Below are positions 7,997-15,053 of a stretch of 16,877 nucleotides of DNA, piece after piece (position 1 is the stretch's first letter; every line of letters starts with the position of its first letter). This stretch comes from Minisyncoccota bacterium (GTDB lineage: Bacteria; Patescibacteriota; Minisyncoccia; Phycocordibacterales; UBA2100). Made by a program: the position numbers and the translations under genes. Location of the stretch: the NCBI GenBank assembly GCA_020058565.1, contig JAGVDT010000077.1, positions 1 to 16,877 on the forward strand. The letters are read 5' to 3'. Under the pieces are notes generated by a model. That model worked only from the letters and a program-made list of their open reading frames with translations. It was not told the origin of the DNA and did not search any database.

Positions 7997-9110
7997 ATAT
8001 CGGCGCAATTATAGAGATGGCTATGAATCCGACGACGACGCCCATAACCACCATCAAGACCGGTTCGAGCATCGTCGTGAGGTTTTTTGTCAGATCGCTG
8101 ACTTCCTCCTCGTACATGTTGGAAACGTACATCAAAGAGTCGCTTAGGTTGCCGGTTTGTTCGCCTACCATGATCATCTGCGACATCAGCGGTGGGAAGA
8201 GCCCCGGACGCTTCAGTAGCGCCGAGGAGATTTTATTGCCGTTCATAACCTCGCGCTCGATGCCGCGAATGGCGCTTCGGTACGCGAGGTTTCGCGTGCT
8301 GTCCGCGACTATCCCGAGAGCCGTCACTATGCCAACGTCGCTTTTCAAAAGCAGGGAGAGCGTGCGGGTCATGTTGGCCAGGTTGAAGTCTCGGCTCAGA
8401 GTGCCAAAAAGCGGCAGCCCCAAAACAAATCCGTCTACCGCGAGGCGAAACGCATGGTGGCGAAGCGCGAAGCCGAACGCCATTGCCGCTCCGGCCGCGC
8501 CGAGGAGTGTGAGAGCGCCGTGCTGAACCAAGAAGTCGGAAAAAGCCATGAGGACGCGGGTTGAGGCGGGCAGTTCTGTCCCAAAACTACTGAAGATCGG
8601 CGTTATCTTGGGAAAAATGTACATCGTGAGAACGAGCGAGATCCCGATAGTGGCGAGCACGATCAGAGCCGGGTATACCAGTGCCCCGAGCACTTTTTTC
8701 TTGAGCGCCTGCTTCTTTTTCAGCTCCTCTGCCAGATAGTCGAGGTTTTCGTGCAGCGTGCCGGAAGCTTCCCCGACGCGAACAATGCTGATGCAGAAGT
8801 CGCCGAAAATGTTGTGGAAAGACTGCATGCTCACGCTCAGCGTTTGGCCGCTTGAAACACCCGCGATGAGGCCCGCGTATATATAGGAGCTTGAGCGATT
8901 CTGTCTCTGGCTCGATAGCATCAAGAGAGACTCCATGATCGGTATTCCGGAGCGCAGCGCCATCGCGAGGCGCTTGGCGAAGTGCGCCTGCTCCTTCGTG
9001 TCAAAACGCATAAAAGGTGGCCGCCGGGAGGCTTTCGATGATGCGTGCGCTACGCTCGTAAACGCGACAGCGTTCGCGCTACGAGTCGGTGCGGAGAATT
9101 GCTTGTCCAT
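7965..9110 (-). CDS. pilC: Type IV pilus inner-membrane platform protein PilC/GspF
   Basis: This 381-residue polytopic protein has the two repeated GspF domains of the pilus platform. The first starts around FDTKEQAHFAKRLAMALRSG and includes GEASGTLHENLDYLAEEL; the second contains ANMTRTLSLLLKSDVGIV and VGEQTGNLSDSLMYVS. Membrane helices lie after each domain (about YPALIVLATIGISLVLTMYI and PVLMVVMGVVVGFIAISIIA), with another hydrophobic stretch between them (ALTLLGAAGAAMAFGFAL). It anchors the assembly ATPase and turns subunits into the growing pilus. The ATG at 9110 lies 7 bp after pilB; the longer frame to 9185 would overlap pilB. The N-terminal 30 residues are low-complexity and poorly conserved in style. 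Confidence 0.93.
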   Translation of the reverse strand: MDKQFSAPTRSANAVAFTSVAHASSKASRRPPFMRFDTKEQAHFAKRLAMALRSGIPIMESLLMLSSQRQNRSSSYIYAGLIAGVSSGQTLSVSMQSFHNIFGDFCISIVRVGEASGTLHENLDYLAEELKKKQALKKKVLGALVYPALIVLATIGISLVLTMYIFPKITPIFSSFGTELPASTRVLMAFSDFLVQHGALTLLGAAGAAMAFGFALRHHAFRLAVDGFVLGLPLFGTLSRDFNLANMTRTLSLLLKSDVGIVTALGIVADSTRNLAYRSAIRGIEREVMNGNKISSALLKRPGLFPPLMSQMIMVGEQTGNLSDSLMYVSNMYEEEVSDLTKNLTTMLEPVLMVVMGVVVGFIAISIIAPIYGITQQLTPQ

Positions 9111-9117
9111 ATGCGCG

Positions 9118-10398
9118 TTACTCGTGCCGCAAGCGCAGCACTTCGGGAATGGTTGTCGCGCCGGACATAGCTTTCTGAAAACCATCTTCGAGCATAGGGA
9201 TCATCCCCTGCGCTATCGCGACGCTGCGGATTTCTGCGGCAGATGCCTTGCGCAAAATGGCCTCTCTCACCGGAGTATCGACCTCCATGACTTCGTGTAT
9301 GCCGACACGGCCTTTAAAGCCCGTGTTTCTGCAAACTGCGCAGCCCCGTCCGACAAAAAAAGTATCGCCGGCCTCGAGGAGCCGGTCAGGCACTGTTGCG
9401 CGCAGGCTTTCGCGCTCTGCTCCGGTGAGTTTCCGCTCGGCTATGCAGTGGCTGCAAATTCTGCGGACGAGCCGTTGGCCTATCGCGATGTTTACCGTCG
9501 AGGCAATGAGATACGGCTCGACGCGCATGTCCAAAAGGCGCGGAAGCGTCGTCGGCGCGTCGTTGGTATGAAGCGTCGAGAGCACCAGGTGGCCCGTAAG
9601 CGCGGTGTTTACGGCCAGACCTGCTGTTTCTGTATCGCGGATTTCGCCGACCATTATGATGTTTGGGTCTTGCCTGAGCATAGAGCGCAGGCCGTTTGCA
9701 AACGTAAGGTTGGTGCGCGGATTGATCTGGATTTGGTTGATGCCGCTTATCGCGTATTCGACCGGGTCTTCGATGGTGATGATCGACACTTCCGGATGAT
9801 TGAGTTCTTTTACGAGGGTATAGAGGGTGGTGGTCTTGCCTGAGCCCGTGGGGCCGGTGGCGAGTATCATGCCAAAGGGCCTCTTGGCGGCGCGTATGAT
9901 TTTTTCTTGATTAGCGCTCGTAAAATCCAAAGTCTCGAGCGAGTGTTCGCGAGCCTGTGAAGCCAGGAGCCGCATGACGCCGTTTTCGCCATGATACGTT
10001 GGCACTATCGAAACGCGGACATCCACGGCGCTCCCCGAAACAAGCTCCGCGCGGAAACGGCCGTCTTGCGCAGCCTGATGTTCGTCGGTGCGAAGCCCGC
10101 AGAGTATTTTGATGCGCGCGATAATTTCATGTTGGTAGCGTTTCGGGAGATGGTGCGTGTCTCTCAGGACGCCATCGACTCTCAGACGCACCAGCAAGCC
10201 GTCTGGCCGCGGGTCTAGGTGTATGTCCGAGGAGCCGGCGGCATGCGCGTGTTCTACGAGCAGATCCACCAGGCGTATGACAGAAACCGTCGGCTGGTTT
10301 AATTCGTCGTCCAGCGTCGTTGAACGCCCCTCAGATACAGAAGGGTTTCGGGATGGTGCTTTTTTAGAAGCGATGTTCGTGATGGTAGTGAAATCCAT
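9118..10398 (-). CDS. pilB: Type IV pilus assembly ATPase PilB/GspE (short form)
   Basis: This is a 426-residue secretion ATPase. Motifs in order: Walker A GPTGSGKT (182-189), Asp box TIEDPVEY (208-215), Walker B MVGEIRD (249-255), His box STLHTND (274-280), and the zinc-binding tetracysteine of PilB/GspE (C315, C318, C353, C356). PilT lacks that tetracysteine, so this is an assembly ATPase rather than a retraction motor. The N-terminal MshEN/T2SSE_N domain of full PilB (usually about 560 residues) is absent; only about 40 unstructured residues precede the N2-like region (SSDIHLDPRPDGLLVRLRVDG). A TAG stop three codons upstream of the ATG at 10398 fixes the start region. It is the first gene of the pilus operon. 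Confidence 0.94.
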   Translation of the reverse strand: MDFTTITNIASKKAPSRNPSVSEGRSTTLDDELNQPTVSVIRLVDLLVEHAHAAGSSDIHLDPRPDGLLVRLRVDGVLRDTHHLPKRYQHEIIARIKILCGLRTDEHQAAQDGRFRAELVSGSAVDVRVSIVPTYHGENGVMRLLASQAREHSLETLDFTSANQEKIIRAAKRPFGMILATGPTGSGKTTTLYTLVKELNHPEVSIITIEDPVEYAISGINQIQINPRTNLTFANGLRSMLRQDPNIIMVGEIRDTETAGLAVNTALTGHLVLSTLHTNDAPTTLPRLLDMRVEPYLIASTVNIAIGQRLVRRICSHCIAERKLTGAERESLRATVPDRLLEAGDTFFVGRGCAVCRNTGFKGRVGIHEVMEVDTPVREAILRKASAAEIRSVAIAQGMIPMLEDGFQKAMSGATTIPEVLRLRHE

Positions 10399-10459
10399 GA
10401 ACGCCTAAGCGCAAAGACCTCCATCCCAGCAGGCTGCCCTTGACCCCCTAGCACAACCG

Positions 10460-10488
10460 ACTTTACCCTAGTTGACTCCCGAGCACAA
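10460..10488 (-). promoter_or_regulatory. Possible promoter of the pilus operon
   Basis: On the minus strand, TTGTGC (10488-10483) and TAAAGT (10465-10460) are 17 bp apart, and the -10 lies about 62 bp before the pilB start. That matches the leader length suggested for the other leftward genes. Another TATAAT-like string lies on the plus strand at 10492-10497 with poor spacing. Pattern match only. Confidence 0.4.
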
Positions 10489-10525
10489 GCATATAATAGC
10501 GAGGAAATAAGCCATATTATTGACA

Positions 10526-10569
10526 ACGCAAAAAGCCCGTCCAGCTACATTTGGCGGGCCTTTTTGCGT
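10526..10569. terminator. Bidirectional rho-independent terminator
   Basis: A long stem pairs 10526-10539 (ACGCAAAAAGCCCG) with 10555-10569, with one bulged C and a 15-base loop. The A-run and T-run on the two sides make it work in either direction. It lies 14 bp after the stop of the leftward PG-binding/FN3 gene and before the pilus operon promoter, so it mainly insulates the two leftward units. Confidence 0.85.
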
Positions 10570-10582
10570 ATGTGTGCAGTCT

Positions 10583-11977
10583 TTACTGCGTGGTGAAGAT
10601 CAGCTGCGAGCTGGTCGCGGTGTTGTTTGCGGCGTCTTTTGATTCCACTACATAGTGGTACGTCGTCGAAGCCGTGAGGCCCGTGAGGCTAAAGAGATGC
10701 GATGCGGTAAGCGCCGCGTTGTTTACGCTAAGCGCAGAGTTGAGGTCCACGGGATTGCTGGTCGAATAATAGACTTTGCCGGTAGCGTTTTCGTTGGTGT
10801 TCCAACCCACCGTCGCGGTCGTAGAGCCGATCCCCGAAGATGAGACTCCTGATATCGCCGGCGGCGTGTTGTCAGGACTCGTCGTGGTGAAGACGCCGTT
10901 CGAAGACGAGGCGGTGTTGCCCGCAAAGTCTTTTGAAATCACGCGGTAGTTCACCGTAGAAGAAGATGCCAGGCCGCTGATGGTTACGCTGTGCGAAGTC
11001 ACGTAAACCGACGTCGGCGAAGTCATGAGCCCATAGGGAGTGGTGTTGCCGTATTCGACTTGCGAGGTCGCCGGCTCGTTGGTGGCCCAGGTAAGCGTGG
11101 CTCCAAAAAGCCCGATGCCGGTAGCCTGAACATTCGAAATCGCCGGTGCAGTAGTGTCCCCCGTCGGCGGTGGCGGAGGTGGCGGCGGCGTAGTAGTGCC
11201 CGAGCACGCCCCGAGCTTATCGCCGTGTCCCAGATGCGCCAGATACGCGGCGGGCGAGACGTAAATGGTTACTTTTTGGTTGTTGTACTTGTGGCAGAGT
11301 GTAATTTTTCCACTCCCCGGCACGAGCTCGTCTGCCGTCGGAGCCGAGTTTCCCGGCACGACAGGAGTCGTCGAGGCAATGCCGAAGAGGCTGAGAATTG
11401 ACTGCGGAATGCCGCCTGAGCAGGTAGGAATTTCGCTCATACCCATGCGGTCACGTTCGCGGTCGAGCTTGCGCTTCCATCCCTGCGGTTTTTCGCCGTT
11501 TACTACGAGCGCACACACGGTGCCGTCCTGCACTATAATAGGATGGCTCTTGAGGAAGCGGTTGAGGGCATTAAGCGTCTGCGGGCCCACACAGCCTGTC
11601 GGAGTAAGCCCCGTCATGCGCTGGAAACGCTTCACGGCTTCGCGAGTTTTCGGACCATAGTACCCGCTAATAATGCCTTCCGGAAAAATCGAGGAATCGG
11701 CTGCGAGGATGGTCTGGAGTGTCGCCACGTCGTCGCCGGTAGCGCCGCATGCGATTTGGCCGCGCAGTTCCTTTAGGGTTGCGTTCATTTCTTTCCGGGC
11801 AGTCTGCACGTTTTGCTGGGCCGCTTTGAGCGCGGTAATTTGCGCAGTGAGTGTCGCTATCTGCGCCTGCAGCTGCGCGATCAATGTCGCGACTGAAGTC
11901 GACGATGTCTCTGCGAATGCCATTGAAGGCATGAGCATGGACGCCAAGAGCATGGAAGCCACTAATCTCTTTACCAT
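10583..11977 (-). CDS. Secreted peptidoglycan-binding protein with two FN3 domains
   Basis: A 464-residue exported protein. Residues 1-23 are a signal peptide (MVKRLVASMLLASMLMPSMA, cleavage after AFA). A coiled coil follows (about 30-74, LIAQLQAQIATLTAQITALK). Next is a PG_binding_1 domain (77-140: GDDVATLQTILA, GIISGYYGPKTREAVKRFQR, GCVGPQTLNALN). A small domain with CHK...VTIYVSPAAYLAHLGHGD...GAC lies at 225-258. After an eight-proline linker come two fibronectin type III domains (277-366 and 373-463), the first with the common TWATNEPATSQVEYG pattern. It probably binds the cell wall through the PG domain and displays the FN3 arms. An in-frame ATG at 12085 would add 36 non-signal residues and is rejected. 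It sits apart from the pilus operon, with its own terminator, so a direct pilus role is not implied. Confidence 0.88.
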   Translation of the reverse strand: MVKRLVASMLLASMLMPSMAFAETSSTSVATLIAQLQAQIATLTAQITALKAAQQNVQTARKEMNATLKELRGQIACGATGDDVATLQTILAADSSIFPEGIISGYYGPKTREAVKRFQRMTGLTPTGCVGPQTLNALNRFLKSHPIIVQDGTVCALVVNGEKPQGWKRKLDRERDRMGMSEIPTCSGGIPQSILSLFGIASTTPVVPGNSAPTADELVPGSGKITLCHKYNNQKVTIYVSPAAYLAHLGHGDKLGACSGTTTPPPPPPPPTGDTTAPAISNVQATGIGLFGATLTWATNEPATSQVEYGNTTPYGLMTSPTSVYVTSHSVTISGLASSSTVNYRVISKDFAGNTASSSNGVFTTTSPDNTPPAISGVSSSGIGSTTATVGWNTNENATGKVYYSTSNPVDLNSALSVNNAALTASHLFSLTGLTASTTYHYVVESKDAANNTATSSQLIFTTQ

Positions 11978-12234
11978 ATATTGTACTGTTGGATAAACGT
12001 GTAATAGTGAGCGTCGCCGCTCGAGAGTAAGACGACGTGAACATGGCCTCATTACAAGCTCTCTGCCAAAATTGCAGGGGGCCACAAGACGCCAGATCCG
12101 GCAAGCCGGGGCGCCATACGCGCCCTCGTAACAAGATTCCTCAATTCTGTCCTCATTTTATTCTATGTATCTTATTCTTCCTTTAGAGCAATATCCCTCG
12201 CCACCCTCTTCTTTTTGCCTGCCTGATAAGTAAC

Positions 12235-12484
12235 CGACCACCAGACTGAGCTCCGGTGGCTTTGGGTTTGCCCGCGATGCGGGCGATTCATTGCGTGGAA
12301 ACGTATCGTTCGTGGAACCCTTACTGGTGCCTTGCGTTCGAAGCCGGTGGCAGTACGATGTCTCTTCCCGTGCCTTACGTTTGGCTGGCAGTGTTGGAGG
12401 TGCGGCGTCGCCTTCAAACGGACACACCGGCTAAAGCCGGTGGTTACGTTTAAGAACGCACACCCCGGTTTCACCGGGGGGTTA
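12235..12484 (+). ncRNA. HEARO/omega-RNA-like structured RNA element without nuclease ORF
   Basis: This stretch is dense in paired segments on the plus strand: CCACC/GGTGG (12238-12242/12255-12259), GCCCGC/GCGGGC (12270-12275/12279-12284) enclosed by GGGTT/AACCC (12264-12268/12316-12320), and CACCGGC/GCCGGTG (12425-12431/12436-12442) enclosed by AAACG/CGTTT (12416-12420/12447-12451). A last hairpin is CCCCGGT/ACCGGGG (12463-12469/12473-12479). The strings CATTGCGTGGAAACG, CGTTCGTGGAACCC and ACCGGCTAAAGCCGGT recall HEARO (IscB omega RNA) and IS200/IS605-type ends, from memory and not from a search. No IscB, TnpB or TnpA frame is present. Small ORFs on both strands here look like shadows of the RNA. 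It could be a stranded non-autonomous element or another multi-copy CPR RNA. Confidence 0.5.
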
Positions 12485-12492
12485 TAGATGTA

Positions 12493-12528
12493 ATTAGCAA
12501 ATTGGCGCACCTGCGCCAATTTGCTAAT
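12493..12528. repeat. 36-bp perfect palindrome, copy 1
   Basis: Arms ATTAGCAAATTGGCGCA (12493-12509) and its exact complement (12512-12528) surround a CC loop. It lies 38 bp upstream of the winged-helix/Cas2-like start codon and just after the structured RNA. No T-run follows on either side, unlike copy 2. It could be the operator of the downstream gene, a terminator of the RNA, or one end of a mobile unit. Confidence 0.9.
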
Positions 12529-12566
12529 ATGCCGGTCTAAAATTCAATAATTCATCCAGGGGTCAT

Positions 12567-13052
12567 ATGTCATCCAAAGCCGCAGCCGGACGTGCCACGA
12601 AACGCGCCCTTATAAAAATCTTAGAGTGGCTCTACGAAGGCAATCCCGCAGATGGCATTGACGTGAGCAAACTGTACTACCTGAAACGGCACGGATACCT
12701 GCAAAAAAGAAATGCAGAGTATACTCTTTCACTTAAAGGAAGAAGCACCTTATCGTGCCAGGCGGTATGGGGGTTGAACATCCCCTCGCAAAGCGTTTGG
12801 GACCGCAAATGGCATTTGGTTTTGTTTGATATTCCGGTTTCTAAACAAAAAGCGCGTCATGCGTTTCGCAAACGGCTGAAGAAGCTTGGCCTAACGCTTT
12901 ACCAAAATTCTGTGTGGGTGTATCCGTATCCTCCCGAAAAAGCGGTCCGCGAAATCGCACACGCTTTGGGTCTGCATAATTGCGTGTCATTTGCCACCGC
13001 GGAGTCAATAACGGGCGAGAAGCATCTGCGCATGCAGTACAACCTTTCTTGA
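12567..13052 (+). CDS. Winged-helix/Cas2-like (PaaX_M-like) protein
   Basis: A 161-residue protein in two parts. Residues 10-62 form a winged-helix-like DNA-binding region (RALIKILEWLYEG, then LYYLKRHGYLQKRNAEYTLSLKGRSTL as recognition helix and wing). Residues 78-160 match the Cas2-like middle domain of PaaX: WDRKWHLVLFDIP (78-90), ARHAFRKRLKKLGLTLYQNSVWVYPYP (96-122) and a closing SITGEKHL. Such proteins are common in CPR genomes and are often annotated as Cas2 or PaaX. The Asp at 88 sits where Cas2 has its metal-binding Asp; activity is not shown. There is no CRISPR array and no cas1 in the window. An AGGGG ribosome site lies at 12558-12562. Identical 36-bp palindromes flank the gene, so it may be an autoregulator or the core of a small mobile unit. 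Confidence 0.85.
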   Translation: MSSKAAAGRATKRALIKILEWLYEGNPADGIDVSKLYYLKRHGYLQKRNAEYTLSLKGRSTLSCQAVWGLNIPSQSVWDRKWHLVLFDIPVSKQKARHAFRKRLKKLGLTLYQNSVWVYPYPPEKAVREIAHALGLHNCVSFATAESITGEKHLRMQYNLS

Positions 13053-13059
13053 TCGTTCC

Positions 13060-13102
13060 AAAATTAGCAAATTGGCGCACCTGCGCCAATTTGCTAATTT
13101 TT
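13060..13102. terminator. Palindrome copy 2, also intrinsic terminator of the winged-helix/Cas2-like gene
   Basis: A perfect 20-bp stem (13060-13079 with 13082-13101) around a CC loop is followed by a T-run on the plus strand, 7 bp after the stop at 13052. The inner 36 bp (13063-13098) are identical to copy 1 at 12493-12528, 570 bp away. The complementary A-run would also allow termination from the other side. Confidence 0.88.
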
Positions 13103-13110
13103 GCTCCTCG

Positions 13111-13173
13111 TATTTTCTGTAGACACTTCGGGTATTTCTGCAGACGCTTCGGGCATTTCTGCAGGCGCTTCGA
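13111..13173. repeat. Three tandem 21-bp repeats
   Basis: Units 13111-13131, 13132-13152 and 13153-13173 follow the pattern nnATTTCTGcAGaCgCTTCGg with 2-4 differences between neighbours. No unique spacers lie between them, so this is not a CRISPR array. In a minus-strand frame they would read as a 7-residue repeat (RLQKCPK-like), but no credible gene holds them. Confidence 0.8.
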
Positions 13174-13470
13174 ACAATAGTGCGTAGGATAGAAGATACA
13201 TAGCGAACGGAGAGAAAAAAGCTGGCGCGTAGCGAAAGTCATGCGAGACAGACAGTGGGTTTCGATGCAGATACTCCAGACGAGCGAGTCTTAGGAAATT
13301 CTGAAGAATCTTGCACGTATGGATATTTTTCTGAATCTGTTTCCATTGACGCGTGTCAAGTTTTTCCTCTGAATATTTTTTCCTAGGCTTAGATTCGCAA
13401 TTTCCACAAAGTTATCCACTGAAATTCGAATGTGCCTTCACCTTTCATTCATAAATTACTGCTACTGTTT
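13174..13470. other. Gene-free region with AT-rich DNA and DnaA-box-like sites
   Basis: No coding frame is convincing here. The stretch 13320-13400 is AT-rich. It includes TTGAC-GCGT-GTCAA (an inverted repeat at 13347-13360), followed by TTTCCACAA (13401-13409) and TTATCCACT (13412-13420). The last is one base from the DnaA box TTATCCACA. Genes to the left run leftward and genes to the right run rightward. It could be a promoter/operator region or, less likely, an origin-related site. Confidence 0.35.
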
Positions 13471-13747
13471 ATTTGTTGCGAGTGCGGGGTTCGGGGGCGT
13501 GAGCACTCTTACTCTTTAATGCGCAACGCGTTTACGCATTCGATGGTGCGGAAGGATTTGTAAGATGGACTGTCGGCGCTCGTCTGAGACAAAGTGCGCG
13601 GACATGAAGTCTTAGAGGCAGGTCGAGCCTTCGTTGCTTCCTGTACTTCCGATGTCCGCAGGTGCCACCTTAGGCGGTCTATCCCCGGGTGCAACCTGCG
13701 GAGCAGGATTATTAAAAAATTAGAAAAATAAATTACAAAGAAAACAT
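13471..13747 (+). promoter_or_regulatory. Structured leader before the first TasA-like gene
   Basis: This stretch has many pairings: GAGTGC/GCACTC (13480-13485/13503-13508), AATGCG/CGCATT near 13518-13540, GCGGACAT/ATGTCCGC (13598-13605/13652-13659, continued inward by GAAGT/ACTTC), CCGCAGGT/ACCTGCGG (13656-13663/13694-13701) and CCTGC/GCAGG (13695-13699/13703-13707). The last three overlap each other, so they cannot all form at once. This is the layout of an attenuator or riboswitch-like leader, although no U-run follows the last hairpin; instead there is an A-rich stretch up to the ATG. I recognise no known riboswitch family. Confidence 0.5.
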
Positions 13748-14938
13748 ATGACACAATTTCTCAATGCGAGGATTCTTGTCGCTCTGGCGATGATTGTCTT
13801 CGTGGGAGCCGTCACTGCAAGCGCCACGGGCGCTTTTTTCAGTGACACTGAAACCTCGACCGGCAACACCTTCGCCGCCGGCGATATCGACCTCCAGATA
13901 GACAACGAGAGCTACATTACGGCTACCTCTACAGAGGGGGCAGGACCTTCAAACTTGATTTTCTGGCCAGCAACGTCTTGGGCGATGAATAACCTGACAA
14001 ATCAGTTGTTCTTCGACTTCTCAGATGTAAAGCCGGGCGACCTTGGCGAAGACACCATCTCAGTCCACGTTGGCTCGAACGATGCATGGGCGTGTATGGC
14101 GCTCGACACAACCACAACGCCTGAAAATACCGTCAACGAGGCCGAGACGGAAGCGGGAGACGTTACGCCGGGAGTTAATGAGGGCGAACTCCAAAATTAC
14201 CTCCACTTCACATTCTGGGAGGACGATGGCGACAACGTCTTTGAGGTCGGCGAAACACCGATTCCGTCTCTCGACAACGTTCTCGCTTCTGCCCTAGTTG
14301 GTCAGTGGCATGTACTTGCCGACTCCGGTAACGGACCGGCGTTAATCGGTGGTGCCACAAACTATGTCGCCAAGGCGTGGTGTTTTGGCACACTTGCAGC
14401 CGCACCGGTCGCGCAGGACGCAATCGGCCACACGGGCAATGGTGTTGGAGACAGCACGAACGGCCCGCTCGTTCGCGGTACCGGCTTTACGTGCGACGGT
14501 TCCGGCTCGAACAACGTCGCACAGACTGACGGCATCACGATGGACGTCGCTTTCCAGGCTATCCAGTCTCGAAACAACGCGCAGTTCTCGTGCACGAGCT
14601 TACCGCCACTAAACGCACCTACCACAGCGACTCTAACGCTTTTGAAATCTGTCGTTCAGGACGCGACAGAGCCGGTGGCAGACACTGCCTGGACCCTCAC
14701 CGCATCAGGCCCAACGCCGCTTTCAGGCGTTGAAGGCAATGCATCCGTAACAGCGGCGGTTGTTAACCCTGGCGCTTATACGCTTGGTGAGAACAGCGGA
14801 CCCGCGGGCTTCACGGCGTCTGACTATAGCTGTGTCGTCAATGCCGGCGCACCAGTCGTCAGCAACAACCTCAACCTCGTTGCAGGTGACGTTGCAGTTT
14901 GCACGGTAACTAACTCAGAGAACACATTGGCTTTCTAG
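13748..14938 (+). CDS. TasA/camelysin-like secreted protein with C-terminal SpaA-like domain (paralogue 1)
   Basis: A 396-residue exported protein. The signal peptide (about 1-29) runs into GAFFSDTETSTGNTFAAGDI (28-47), the pattern of SipW-dependent TasA/CalY proteins, in which the mature chain starts near AF(F)SD. The core has FSDVKPGDLGEDTISVHV (91-108), NDAWACM (111-117), an acidic FWEDDGDN (156-163) and AKAWCFG (208-214). These also occur in the next paralogue. Residues about 292-391 form an SpaA/prealbumin-like beta domain (LTLLKSV...PGAYTLGENSGP...VCTVTN). TasA family members form fibres in the matrix or on the surface; here a surface-fibre role is inferred. The acidic DDGDN site could bind calcium. 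The start has a weak A/G-rich ribosome site (AAAGAAAAC). No signal peptidase or sortase gene lies in the window. Confidence 0.85.
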   Translation: MTQFLNARILVALAMIVFVGAVTASATGAFFSDTETSTGNTFAAGDIDLQIDNESYITATSTEGAGPSNLIFWPATSWAMNNLTNQLFFDFSDVKPGDLGEDTISVHVGSNDAWACMALDTTTTPENTVNEAETEAGDVTPGVNEGELQNYLHFTFWEDDGDNVFEVGETPIPSLDNVLASALVGQWHVLADSGNGPALIGGATNYVAKAWCFGTLAAAPVAQDAIGHTGNGVGDSTNGPLVRGTGFTCDGSGSNNVAQTDGITMDVAFQAIQSRNNAQFSCTSLPPLNAPTTATLTLLKSVVQDATEPVADTAWTLTASGPTPLSGVEGNASVTAAVVNPGAYTLGENSGPAGFTASDYSCVVNAGAPVVSNNLNLVAGDVAVCTVTNSENTLAF

Positions 14939-14944
14939 TTCCCT

Positions 14945-14998
14945 AGCAGCCGAATCCGACAGAATGCAAGCGTTACGCCTTCTGTCGGGCGGGCTGCT
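14945..14998. terminator. Strong two-step hairpin after paralogue 1
   Basis: AGCAGCC (14945-14951) pairs with GGCTGCT (14992-14998), and inside it CCGACAGAA (14956-14964) pairs with TTCTGTCGG (14980-14988). It begins 7 bp after the stop. It is GC-rich and stable, but no T-run follows, so it may pause or stabilise the 3' end rather than end transcription cleanly. Confidence 0.6.
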
Positions 14999-15053
14999 CG
15001 AGAAGAGTCTTAATCTAACGACTCAATCCAGTAGCAAGGTCATTAATAAGTCT

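Noticed and set aside
10440..10497. Plus-strand promoter from TTGAC and TATAAT strings
   Set aside because: The spacing between the best -35 and -10 is 14 bp, too short, and transcription would meet the terminator at 10526 with no gene between.
12172..12519. Minus-strand frame of 115 codons and plus-strand frame of 65 codons over the structured RNA
   Set aside because: Both run straight through the hairpins and the palindrome and have no protein-like hydrophobic pattern or ribosome site. They are best explained as shadows of a structured RNA.
12567..13173. CRISPR-Cas locus
   Set aside because: The Cas2-like domain is joined to a winged helix as in PaaX-type proteins. There is no cas1, and the nearby 21-bp repeats lack spacers.
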